Shown piece by piece: positions 7,989-16,264 of a stretch of DNA of 31,707 nt. Source of the DNA: Sphingopyxis sp. UBA6723 (GTDB taxonomy: Bacteria; Pseudomonadota; Alphaproteobacteria; Sphingomonadales; Sphingomonadaceae); assembly GCF_002454115.1 (NCBI RefSeq), contig NZ_DKIH01000013.1:618855-650561 (forward strand), in the 5' to 3' direction. A program made the position numbers and the translations under genes. Every line of letters begins with the position of its first letter. Within the stretch, counting starts at the first letter, position 1. The notes under the pieces are model-generated. The model saw only the letters and a list, made by a program, of their open reading frames with translations. It had not been told where the DNA came from and searched no databases.

Positions 7989-8815
7989 GACGCGGGCTTC
8001 ACGAACTTCAGCGTCATGCGGTCCGATTCGCCGATCGCGACATATTTGGCGCGGTCGGTTTCACCTTCGGCCAGGCTGGGAGGCAGGGTCCAGACGCCCT
8101 TGGGATAATCCTTTGTATCCTTGGGGTTGGCGTTGATCTCGCTCTTGCCAGCCAGCTTGAACCCGGCGGCTTCGGCAAAGGCGATGATCGAGCTTTCCTT
8201 CATATAGCCCGATTTTTCTTCCTTTGCCGCATCGTCGCTCTCGTTCAGCCGGTGCTCGACAACGCCCAGCGTGCCGCCGGGTTTGAGCATCGCGAAAATC
8301 TGTTTGAAGGCATTGGCGGTGTTGTCGGCGCCGTCGAAGCGCCAGTTGTGGACGTTGCGAAAGGTCAGCACGACGTCGGCGCTGCCGTCGGGGACTTTGG
8401 GATTGGTTCCGGCATGCGGAAATTCGGCGAGTTTCACCGCGCCATAAACATCGGCGTTTTCGGCTTGCTTGGCCTTGAAACGATTGAGCCCGCGTTCCCA
8501 CGGCGCCGCGACATACAGCGTCCCGCCGCCCGCCTTGGCCAACGGGGCGAGGATTTCGCTGTACCAGCCGCCGCCGGGCCACAGCTCGACCACCGTGTCG
8601 CCGGGCTTCACGCCGAAGAAGGCGAGCGTTTCGGCAGGGTGGCGAAACGGATCGCGTGCGGTGTTGGCGGGGGTGCGGGTTGGCGCGGCAACCGCGGCGG
8701 CGATCGCGTCGTTCGGCTTGGCGGCATGGGCGCCGCCGCCATGGTGATCGGCCGATACGGCAGCGGGGATGGTGAGGGCGAGCGCGGTACTTGCAAGAAT
8801 CAATAACGGACGCAT
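7985..8815 (-). CDS. Exported class I SAM-methyltransferase-like protein
   Basis: A 276-residue protein with a clear Sec signal peptide (residues 1 to about 22, ending AAVSA) followed by a His-rich linker and a Rossmann methyltransferase domain. The domain shows motif I as VVELWPGGGWYSEIL near residue 75, an acidic/aromatic motif in the middle (ADVVLTFRNVHNW) and post-motif MLKPGGTLGVVEHR. It belongs with the 'predicted methyltransferase' proteins (COG4798 type, from memory). S-adenosylmethionine is not expected in the periplasm, so either the substrate chemistry differs or the signal acts as an anchor. The stop overlaps the proposed CTG start of aat, suggesting a two-gene unit. It is divergent from a small membrane protein gene. 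Confidence 0.8.
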   Translation of the reverse strand: MRPLLILASTALALTIPAAVSADHHGGGAHAAKPNDAIAAAVAAPTRTPANTARDPFRHPAETLAFFGVKPGDTVVELWPGGGWYSEILAPLAKAGGGTLYVAAPWERGLNRFKAKQAENADVYGAVKLAEFPHAGTNPKVPDGSADVVLTFRNVHNWRFDGADNTANAFKQIFAMLKPGGTLGVVEHRLNESDDAAKEEKSGYMKESSIIAFAEAAGFKLAGKSEINANPKDTKDYPKGVWTLPPSLAEGETDRAKYVAIGESDRMTLKFVKPAS

Positions 8816-8872
8816 ATGGGCAACCTCTCTCTTGGGGGGGACTGGTCCCTGTTTGCGAAGGTGCGCGCGTCA

Positions 8873-9058
8873 ATGCAAGGGTCGATGCTGATTGTCAGTG
8901 CGGCGGGTGCCGCAATTGCCGTGGCAGCCGAGGTTGCCGACTATCGCCGCCGCAACCGGCGCGACGTCGATGCGGTCGGATTCATGCCGTGGCGGGGGAT
9001 TATGCTGGCGGGGGTTGGAGTGGCGATTCTGGCGGCGGCGTTGGCGTTGAAGCCCTAA
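8873..9058 (+). CDS. Small two-helix membrane protein, function unknown
   Basis: A roughly 61-residue hypothetical protein. A hydrophobic helix (MLIVSAAGAAIAVAAEVA) is followed by a basic loop YRRRNRRD and a second helix (IMLAGVGVAILAAALAL) ending in KP. The charge pattern predicts both ends outside and the basic loop in the cytoplasm. Codon use is GC-rich at third positions, as in neighbouring genes, which supports coding. The frame is open from ATG 8816, but that codon directly abuts the divergent methyltransferase start. ATG 8873 with GAAGG about 11 bases upstream, or ATG 8885 with AAGGG close by, is more plausible. I do not recognise the family. Confidence 0.5.
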   Translation: MQGSMLIVSAAGAAIAVAAEVADYRRRNRRDVDAVGFMPWRGIMLAGVGVAILAAALALKP

Positions 9059-9060
9059 TT

Positions 9061-9228
9061 CTTCTCCCATCGGGAGAAGGATATGGAGTCTTATCGCGAA
9101 GCGATTAGGTGGAGTTGGATGAGGGTTCTACCGCAGCTTTTGTGCGCAAAGTCTGAACCCCTCACCCAGCTTCGACTAGCCAGCAAGCTGGCAAGTCTGC
9201 GCAACCCTCTCCCACAGGGGGGAGAGGG
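9061..9228. repeat. Composite hairpin repeat element, copy 1
   Basis: This fills most of the 177-base gap after the small membrane protein. The left hairpin is CTTCTCCC (9061-9068) with GGGAGAAG (9072-9079). A middle arm GAGGGTTC (from 9121) can pair with GAACCCCTC near 9155-9163 with one bulge. The central hairpin is GCCAGC-AA-GCTGGC (9179-9192). The right hairpin is CCCTCTCCC (9205-9213) with GGGAGAGGG (9220-9228). A second copy with the same order of parts is at 11199-11322. The right hairpin ends seven bases from the cpaF stop and may end that transcript. Confidence 0.65.
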
Positions 9229-9235
9229 ATAAGGA

Positions 9236-10732
9236 TTACAGACACGCCTCGAGATACGGCTGATCGAAGCCGTACTGGCGCGCTTTTTCCAGCGTATAGG
9301 GGCGCAGGCCCATCGCGCGATATTCGCCGACGATCTTGCCGTCCTTGTCCTCGTCGAGATATTCGAACTTGAACAATTCCTGGGTGACGATGACGTCGCC
9401 TTCCATGCCGATCACTTCGGTGACGTTGGTGACGCGGCGCGAGCCGTCGCGCAGGCGCTTGATCTGGATGACCATGTCGACCGAGTCGGCGATCTGTTTC
9501 GAAATCGCTTCCTTCGGGATCTTCACGTCGCCCATCAGAACCATATTTTCCATACGGCCCAGGCACTCGCGCGGGCTGTTGCTGTGCAGCGTACACATCG
9601 ACCCATCGTGACCGGTGTTCATCGCGGCGAGTAGGTCGAAACATTCGGCGCCGCGAACCTCACCCATGATGATGCGGTCGGGGCGCATACGCAGCGCGTT
9701 CTTGACGAGGTCGCCCATGTGGATCGCGCCATTGCCCTCCAGGTTCGCCGGGCGCGTTTCGAGCGGCAGCCAGTGCGGCTGTTGCAGGCGAAGTTCGGCG
9801 GCGTCCTCGATGGTCAGCACGCGCTCGCCGGGGTCGATCATTTTCGACAGCGCGTTGAGCATCGTCGTCTTGCCCGAGCCAGTGCCGCCCGAGATAACGA
9901 TGTTGAAGCGGCTGGCGCCCGCGATCTTGAGCGCGGTACACATCTTCTGGCTCATCGCGCCCCATTGGCACAGCATGTCGAGCGTGATCGGCTTGGCCGA
10001 GAATTTACGAATCGAGATCGCGGTACCGCGCAAGGAGAGCGGCGGCACGATCACGTTAACGCGGCTGCCGTCCTTCAGACGGGCGTCGGCAAGCGGGGTG
10101 GTCTGGTCGACGCGGCGGCCGACGAGGTTGCAGATCCGCTGCGCGATCTGGAACAGATGCTGTTCGTCACGGAACTGAATCGGCGCGAGGACCAACTGGC
10201 CCTTTTTTTCGATATAGGTCTGATACGGGCCGTTGACCATGATGTCCGAAATATCGGGGTCGGCGAGCAATTCTTCGAGCGGGCCGAAGCCGAGCAGCTC
10301 GTCGACGAGCACTTTTTCGAGCGCGAACTGCTCGCGGCGGTTGAGCGTGATGCGCAGCTCGGCGAGCACTTCGAGGATAATCGGGCGGAATTCCTCGGTC
10401 AGCTCGTCCTTCGAAAGCGTCGCCGCGGCCTCGGGATCGACACGTTCGAGCAGGCGCGGCAGCACCTGTTCCTTGATCTTGTGAACGCTGGCTTCAAACC
10501 CTTGCGCCTTTTCGGGCTCCATCGCCTCGGCGGTAGACCGCAGGTTCAGCCGCTCCATCGCTTCTTCTTCGGGCGACAGGTGCGATGGCATTTGCGGAAT
10601 TTCGATCGCGGGCGGGGTGTCGAGGGCCGGGAATTGCGCGCCGCCGCCCATGCCGGGTCCACCCTGCATCGGCTTTGCCACGCCAAAGGCGGGGCGGCCA
10701 GCGGTTCCGGGTCGGCGTCCGAATGCACTCAT
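9236..10732 (-). CDS. cpaF: CpaF-type pilus/secretion ATPase
   Basis: A 498-residue cytoplasmic ATPase of the type II/IV secretion family, CpaF/TadA branch, which powers assembly of Flp/Tad pili. A Gly/Pro-rich N-terminus (about 1-50) leads into a helical region and an N-terminal domain with DISDIMVNGPYQTYIEKKG. The Walker A loop is GGTGSGKTT at about 282-290. An Asp-box IEDAAELRLQQPHW and Walker-B-type RIIMGEVRG follow, then a His-box with TGHDGSMCTLHSNSP. The frame runs to 10777, but ATG 10732 has GCAGGAC about eight bases upstream and gives the usual MSAFGRR-type start. No other tad/cpa gene is within the window, so its partners are elsewhere or beyond view. It lies downstream of the atp terminator, so it needs its own promoter. 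Confidence 0.92.
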   Translation of the reverse strand: MSAFGRRPGTAGRPAFGVAKPMQGGPGMGGGAQFPALDTPPAIEIPQMPSHLSPEEEAMERLNLRSTAEAMEPEKAQGFEASVHKIKEQVLPRLLERVDPEAAATLSKDELTEEFRPIILEVLAELRITLNRREQFALEKVLVDELLGFGPLEELLADPDISDIMVNGPYQTYIEKKGQLVLAPIQFRDEQHLFQIAQRICNLVGRRVDQTTPLADARLKDGSRVNVIVPPLSLRGTAISIRKFSAKPITLDMLCQWGAMSQKMCTALKIAGASRFNIVISGGTGSGKTTMLNALSKMIDPGERVLTIEDAAELRLQQPHWLPLETRPANLEGNGAIHMGDLVKNALRMRPDRIIMGEVRGAECFDLLAAMNTGHDGSMCTLHSNSPRECLGRMENMVLMGDVKIPKEAISKQIADSVDMVIQIKRLRDGSRRVTNVTEVIGMEGDVIVTQELFKFEYLDEDKDGKIVGEYRAMGLRPYTLEKARQYGFDQPYLEACL

Positions 10733-10863
10733 TCGCTTTGTCCTGCTTTCCAAATCCTGTCGGAGGCATCGCCGCAAGCGGTAGACGCACCCCCATCCGA
10801 CACGGTGAATAAAGTGGAAACTTTGACATTATCCTAATGCGCGGGGCGATTGTGGGGCGGACA

Positions 10864-10898
10864 TAAAAAAGCCCGCATCCGATGGGGATGCGGGCTTT
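10864..10898 (-). terminator. Intrinsic terminator of the atp operon
   Basis: On the minus strand a 13-base perfect stem, AAAGCCCGCATCC with GGATGCGGGCTTT (10868-10898), has a five-base loop. It is followed by a run of six T (10870-10865). It lies 26 bases past the atpC stop and upstream of cpaF, so it ends atpHAGDC. Confidence 0.92.
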
Positions 10899-10924
10899 GT
10901 TTCTGCCGTGGACGGCGGAAAGAA

Positions 10925-11182
10925 TCAGGCGGCGATGCGTTCGGCGAGGACGGTCAGGCCCGACTCGTTAACCTCGGCAAAGCCGCCTTCGACTTCGATC
11001 ACCTCGGGCGCAGCGCCCTGGGTGGCGTAGATGGTCAGCGGCGCATTGCGCAGCGTTGCCATGAACGGCGCATGGCCTTCGAGCACCGAGAAATCGCCCT
11101 CGGCGCCGGGCACGGTGACCATATAGACCTCGATCGACCGCTCAAGGCGGGCCGGGGTGACGAGTTCGAACTTCAGAGCCAT
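10925..11182 (-). CDS. atpC: ATP synthase epsilon subunit, short form
   Basis: An 85-residue epsilon subunit of F1, which links the gamma stalk to the c-ring. The beta-sandwich domain is clear: FELVTPARLERS, MVTVPGAEGDFSVLEGHAPFMATLRNA and VEVEGGFAEVNESGLTVLAE-type ending. The usual subunit is about 130-140 residues with a C-terminal helical hairpin that inhibits ATP hydrolysis; here the protein stops right after the beta domain. This looks natural, since the stop is clean and a strong terminator follows. In alphaproteobacteria the zeta subunit takes over inhibition (established for Paracoccus); it is not in this window. AGGA lies about eight bases before ATG. It is separated from atpD by a 150-base gap with a repeat element. 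Confidence 0.95.
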   Translation of the reverse strand: MALKFELVTPARLERSIEVYMVTVPGAEGDFSVLEGHAPFMATLRNAPLTIYATQGAAPEVIEVEGGFAEVNESGLTVLAERIAA

Positions 11183-11198
11183 GTCTTCATTCCTAAAG

Positions 11199-11322
11199 CC
11201 CCTCCCCTTCAGGGGAGGGGTTGGGGTGGGGCTATCGGCCTAGCACCATGCTTCGATGCCCACCCCGCTGCGACTAGTCAGCAAGCTGACAAGTCTCGCT
11301 GCCCCTCCCGTGCGGGGAGGGG
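11199..11322. repeat. Composite hairpin repeat element, copy 2, inside the atp operon
   Basis: Located between atpD and atpC. The left hairpin is CCCCTCCCC (11199-11207) with GGGGAGGGG (11212-11220). GGGGTGGG near 11223 can pair with CCCACCCC near 11259-11266. The central hairpin is GTCAGC-AA-GCTGAC (11277-11290). The right hairpin is CCCCTCCC (11302-11309) with GGGAGGGG (11315-11322). The core CGACTAG-n-CAGCAAGCTG-n-CAAGTCT is shared with copy 1 at 9061-9228. It would be transcribed as part of the atp message. Confidence 0.7.
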
Positions 11323-11332
11323 TGTAGGTTTG

Positions 11333-12871
11333 TTACGCGTCTTCGGCGAGCTTCGCGGCCTTGGCGACCGCTTCGTCGATGCCGCCGACCATGTAGAAGG
11401 CCGCTTCGGGCAGATGGTCATATTCGCCGTCGACGACCGCCTTGAACGATTTCACCGTGTCTTCGATCGCCACGAACTTGCCGGGGATGTTGGTGAAGAC
11501 TTCGGCGACGTGGAACGGCTGCGACAGGAAGCGCTGGATCTTGCGCGCGCGGGCGACGACCAGCTTATCTTCTTCCGAAAGCTCGTCCATGCCGAGAATC
11601 GCGATGATATCCTGCAGTGACTTGTACTTCTGCAGCGTTTCCTGAACGCGGCGGGCCGTTTCATAATGCTCCTGCCCGACGATCGCGGCAGTCAGCACGC
11701 GGCTGGTCGAATCGAGCGGATCGACCGCCGGATAGATGCCGAGTTCCGAAATCGCGCGGTTCAGCGTCGTCGTCGCGTCCAAGTGAGCGAAGGAGGTGGC
11801 CGGAGCAGGGTCGGTCAAGTCATCCGCGGGAACGTAAATGGCCTGGACCGAGGTGATCGAACCCTTGTTGGTCGAGGTAATGCGTTCCTGCAGCGCGCCC
11901 ATGTCGGTCGACAGCGTCGGCTGATAGCCCACCGCCGACGGAATACGGCCGAGCAGCGCCGACACTTCCGAACCCGCCTGAGTAAAGCGGAAGATGTTGT
12001 CGACGAAGAACAGCACGTCCTGGCCTTCGACGTCGCGGAAATACTCGGCGATGGTCAGGCCCGACAGCGCAACGCGAGCACGGGCGCCCGGGGGCTCGTT
12101 CATCTGGCCGAACACCAGCGCCACCTTCGATCCCTCGGGGGTCGGGTTGCCGTCGGCGTCCTTGGCGATAACCCCGGCGTCGAGGAATTCGTGGTAGAGA
12201 TCATTGCCTTCGCGGGTGCGTTCGCCGACGCCCGCGAACACCGACGTACCACCATGGCCCTTGGCGATGTTGTTGATCAGTTCCTGAATGAGCACGGTCT
12301 TGCCAACGCCCGCGCCGCCGAACAGGCCGATCTTGCCGCCCTTGGCGTAAGGCGCGATCAGGTCGATGACCTTGATGCCGGTCACAAGGATGCTCGACTC
12401 GGTCGACTGGTCGACGAATTCCGGCGCCTTGGCGTGGATCGGCGAACGCAGGTCGGTGACGACCGGGCCGCGTTCGTCGATCGGCTCGCCGATGACGTTG
12501 AGGATGCGGCCGAGCGTCTGCGGGCCGACCGGCACCGAAATCTGCGCGCCGGTGTCGCGAACTGGCTGGCCGCGGGTCAGGCCGTCGGTCGCGTCCATCG
12601 CGATGGTGCGGACAGTGTTTTCACCGAGGTGCTGCGCGACTTCGAGAACGAGGCGGTTGCCGTTGTTGTCGGTTTCGAGCGCGTTCAGAATCGCGGGCAG
12701 CTCGCCGGTGAACTGGACGTCGACGACGGCGCCGATGACCTGCGCGATGCGACCGGTGGCGATGCCGGTGCTGGCGGCCTTGGGCGCAGCGGCCTTTTTC
12801 GGTGCAGCAGCCTTGGGCGCGGCGGCTTTCTTGGCGGGTGCCTTCTTTTCAGGGGCGGGTGCGGTTGCCAT
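11333..12871 (-). CDS. atpD: ATP synthase beta subunit with Ala/Lys/Pro-rich N-terminal extension
   Basis: A 512-residue catalytic beta subunit of F1. The Walker A loop is GGAGVGKT at 185-192, followed by GERTREGND, the Walker B segment VLFFVDNIFRFTQAG, the VGYQPTLSTDMG block and the DELSEEDK motif near the C-terminus. The conserved beta start (GRIAQVIGAVVDVQF) begins only at about residue 40. Before it lies a low-complexity segment made almost entirely of Ala, Lys and Pro with AAAPK repeats. Beta subunits are usually about 470-485 residues, so this tail is an addition; similar tails are known in Caulobacter-type beta subunits (from memory). It would project from the N-terminal crown of F1, away from the catalytic sites. 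It is in the operon with atpG, 24 bases upstream. Confidence 0.98.
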   Translation of the reverse strand: MATAPAPEKKAPAKKAAAPKAAAPKKAAAPKAASTGIATGRIAQVIGAVVDVQFTGELPAILNALETDNNGNRLVLEVAQHLGENTVRTIAMDATDGLTRGQPVRDTGAQISVPVGPQTLGRILNVIGEPIDERGPVVTDLRSPIHAKAPEFVDQSTESSILVTGIKVIDLIAPYAKGGKIGLFGGAGVGKTVLIQELINNIAKGHGGTSVFAGVGERTREGNDLYHEFLDAGVIAKDADGNPTPEGSKVALVFGQMNEPPGARARVALSGLTIAEYFRDVEGQDVLFFVDNIFRFTQAGSEVSALLGRIPSAVGYQPTLSTDMGALQERITSTNKGSITSVQAIYVPADDLTDPAPATSFAHLDATTTLNRAISELGIYPAVDPLDSTSRVLTAAIVGQEHYETARRVQETLQKYKSLQDIIAILGMDELSEEDKLVVARARKIQRFLSQPFHVAEVFTNIPGKFVAIEDTVKSFKAVVDGEYDHLPEAAFYMVGGIDEAVAKAAKLAEDA

Positions 12872-12895
12872 TGTCTTGTTCCTCGGGTTGATCGT

Positions 12896-13771
12896 TTAGA
12901 GCGCTTCGGCGCCAGCGATGATTTCAATCAGTTCAGTGGTAATCGCCGCCTGACGCGTGCGGTTGTAAATGATGGTCAGCTTGTTGATCAGGTCGCCCGC
13001 GTTGCGCGTCGCATTGTCCATCGCGGTCATTGACGCGCCCTGTTCGGATGCGGCATTTTCCAGCAGGCCCTTGAAGATCTGGATCGTGATGTTGCGCGGC
13101 AAGAGATCGGCGAGGATCGCTTCTTCGTCGGGCTCATATTCGACCGCGGCGCCGCTCGATGCCGGAACATCGACCGGGGCGGGGACGGGGATCAGCTGCT
13201 GGCCGGTGGCTTCCTGAAGGAGCGCCGAGCGGAATTTCGAATAGAAAAGATGCGCGACGTCGAAGGCGCCGGCTTCGTACATCTCCATCACCTTGGCGGC
13301 GATGTCCTGGGCCTGCTCGAACCCGATGTCGCGGATGCCGGTGGTTTCATACTGCTCGACGATCTGGCCCGCGAACAGGCGCGCGATGACCGGACGGCCC
13401 TTGCGGCCGACGAGGAAGAAGAGAACCTTCTTGCCCTGCGCCTGCAATTCGAGCGCCTTGTCGCGCGCGGCGCGGACGATGTTCGAGTTGAACGCGCCGG
13501 CAAGGCCGCGGTCGCTGTTGAGGACGACGAGCAGATGCGTGTCGCTCTTGCCGGTGCCGGCGAGCAGCTGCGGCGCCGAATCGGACCCGCCGACCTTCGA
13601 CGCCAGGCTGGCGACGACGCCTTCGAGCCGTTCAGCATAGGGGCGCGCAGCTTCGGCGGCCGCCTGCGCACGGCGCAGTTTGGCCGCGGCGACCATTTTC
13701 TTGGCCTTGGTGATCTTCTGGGTCGATTTGACCGAGCCGATCCGCCCTTTGAGTTCCTTCAGACTGGCCAT
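12896..13771 (-). CDS. atpG: ATP synthase gamma subunit
   Basis: A 291-residue central stalk subunit that rotates within the alpha3beta3 ring. The N-terminal helix ASLKELKGRIGSVKSTQKITKAKKMVAAAKLRRAQ and the C-terminal helix with ASMTAMDNATRNAGDLI...YNRTRQAAITTELIEIIAGAEAL are diagnostic, and both belong to the long coiled coil inside F1. The middle Rossmann-like domain (about 80-210) includes VVLNSDRGLAGAFNSNI. Length is normal. The ATG at 13771 is 95 bases after the atpA stop; that gap holds a large inverted repeat. It is third in atpHAGDC. Confidence 0.98.
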   Translation of the reverse strand: MASLKELKGRIGSVKSTQKITKAKKMVAAAKLRRAQAAAEAARPYAERLEGVVASLASKVGGSDSAPQLLAGTGKSDTHLLVVLNSDRGLAGAFNSNIVRAARDKALELQAQGKKVLFFLVGRKGRPVIARLFAGQIVEQYETTGIRDIGFEQAQDIAAKVMEMYEAGAFDVAHLFYSKFRSALLQEATGQQLIPVPAPVDVPASSGAAVEYEPDEEAILADLLPRNITIQIFKGLLENAASEQGASMTAMDNATRNAGDLINKLTIIYNRTRQAAITTELIEIIAGAEAL

Positions 13772-13796
13772 ACGTCCCGTCTTCTACCTTTGCTTC

Positions 13797-13854
13797 GTCA
13801 TCCCGGCGAAGGCCGGGATCTCACCGTCGAGACCCCGGCCTTCGCCGGGATGAC
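13797..13854. repeat. 26-base inverted repeat between atpA and atpG
   Basis: The left arm (13797-13822) and right arm (13829-13854) are reverse complements at 25 of 26 positions, separated by six bases. Each arm itself holds a small hairpin: ATCCCGGC-GAAG-GCCGGGAT (13800-13819) and ACCCCGGC-CTTC-GCCGGGAT (13832-13851). This is two opposed copies of the element seen singly at 5826-5845. In the atp mRNA it would form a very stable structure between two cistrons. There is no T run, so it is unlikely to be a terminator. Confidence 0.85.
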
Positions 13855-13866
13855 GAGGTGGGTGGA

Positions 13867-15396
<1,530 letters not shown>

Positions 15397-15436
15397 TGTT
15401 TAGCCTTTCATCGGGGCAATTGGGCGTACGGGCTTT

Positions 15437-16003
15437 TCAGCCCTTCATCGCCTGGGCGAAACTGTTGAGACGGGTACGGATGCTGCCGTCGATCAGCTGG
15501 CTGCCCAGCTGGACGACGAGGCCGCCGAGGATGGCGGGATCGACGGTCGTCGCGACGGAAACGTCGCGCCCGACACGGGATTTGAGGTTCGCGGTCAGCG
15601 CTTTGAGCTGCTCGGCGGAAAGCGGGTGCGCGCTGGTGACCTTGGCGGTCACTTCGCCGCGATGATCTGCGACGATCGCGTCGAACGCGTCGATCATCTT
15701 GGGCAGGTCGGCCAGACGGCGATTCTCGGCGAGCACGCCCAGGAATTTGGCGGTCAGCGAATCGAGTTTCATCGCCTGGGCGACCGCGCCGACCGCGTTG
15801 GCGGCGTCGGTGCGACCGACAACCGGGCTGGCGATCAGCGCCGACAGGTCGGCCGATTCGGCCAGACCTGCGCGCAGGTCGCTCAGGCTCTTGGCGACCG
15901 CGTCGATCGCGTTCGATTCGCGTGCCAGATCGAACAAAGCGACCGCATAGCGGCCCGCGAGGCCCGCCGTGATGTTGCCTTGAATGCCGCCGGAATTCTC
16001 CAC
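15437..16003 (-). CDS. atpH: ATP synthase delta subunit
   Basis: A 188-residue peripheral-stalk subunit that joins the top of F1 to the b subunits (OSCP homologue). The N-terminal helical bundle has AGRYAVALFDLARESNAIDAVAKSL, and the C-terminal part has the family pattern VTAKVTSAHPLSAEQ, followed by VDPAILGGLVVQLGSQLIDGSIRTRLNSFAQAM. The start is GTG at 16003, with AAAGGAC about eight bases upstream. It is the first gene of atpHAGDC; the F0 genes (atpIBEF) are not in this window, as usual in alphaproteobacteria. Confidence 0.97.
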   Translation of the reverse strand: MENSGGIQGNITAGLAGRYAVALFDLARESNAIDAVAKSLSDLRAGLAESADLSALIASPVVGRTDAANAVGAVAQAMKLDSLTAKFLGVLAENRRLADLPKMIDAFDAIVADHRGEVTAKVTSAHPLSAEQLKALTANLKSRVGRDVSVATTVDPAILGGLVVQLGSQLIDGSIRTRLNSFAQAMKG

Positions 16004-16058
16004 GCGTGAAAGTCCTTTGCTACGATCCCGTGGGGGATGGGCCGCGCGGGTTTTAAGC

Positions 16059-16076
16059 GGATATTCGAGAATATCC
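16059..16076. promoter_or_regulatory. 18-base palindrome upstream of atpH
   Basis: GGATATTC-GA-GAATATCC is a perfect 8-base-arm palindrome 56 bases before the atpH start. It lies in the 261-base divergent region between atpH and the dienelactone-hydrolase-like gene. Its A/T-rich arms stand out from the GC-rich surroundings. It could be a regulator site near the atp promoter. I could not identify convincing -35 and -10 boxes around it. Confidence 0.4.
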
Positions 16077-16170
16077 CCCGCAGCGAAGTCGCGGCGCGCC
16101 TAGCAACGATTTTGCTGCAATGCAAGGCGGGGGTGGGGTGAATCCGAGTCCGTCCGCAAAGCCGTTTGCC

Positions 16171-16239
16171 CTGAGCTTGTCGAAGGGCCGCTCTTTCTCC
16201 AAAAGGCGCCCAAGAAGGACTGCGCTTCGACAAGCTCAG
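16171..16239. repeat. CTGAGCTTGTCGAAG inverted repeat
   Basis: Perfect 15-base arms, CTGAGCTTGTCGAAG (16171-16185) and CTTCGACAAGCTCAG (16225-16239), flank 39 bases. This sequence type is a common dispersed intergenic repeat in sphingomonads (from memory). It lies in the divergent region upstream of the hydrolase gene. The paired arms suggest two oppositely oriented copies. No specific function can be assigned. Confidence 0.65.
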
Positions 16240-16264
16240 CACGTACGGAAGAGGAGTTAGGTGC

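Noticed and set aside
8816..8872. Longer N-terminus of the small membrane protein from ATG 8816
   Set aside because: That ATG directly abuts the start codon of the divergent methyltransferase, leaving no room for a ribosome site or promoter, and the extra residues do not look like a membrane protein start.
10864..10898. Dispersed repeat
   Set aside because: It has a 13-base perfect stem with a T run in the correct direction right after atpC and no second copy in the window, so it is called a terminator.
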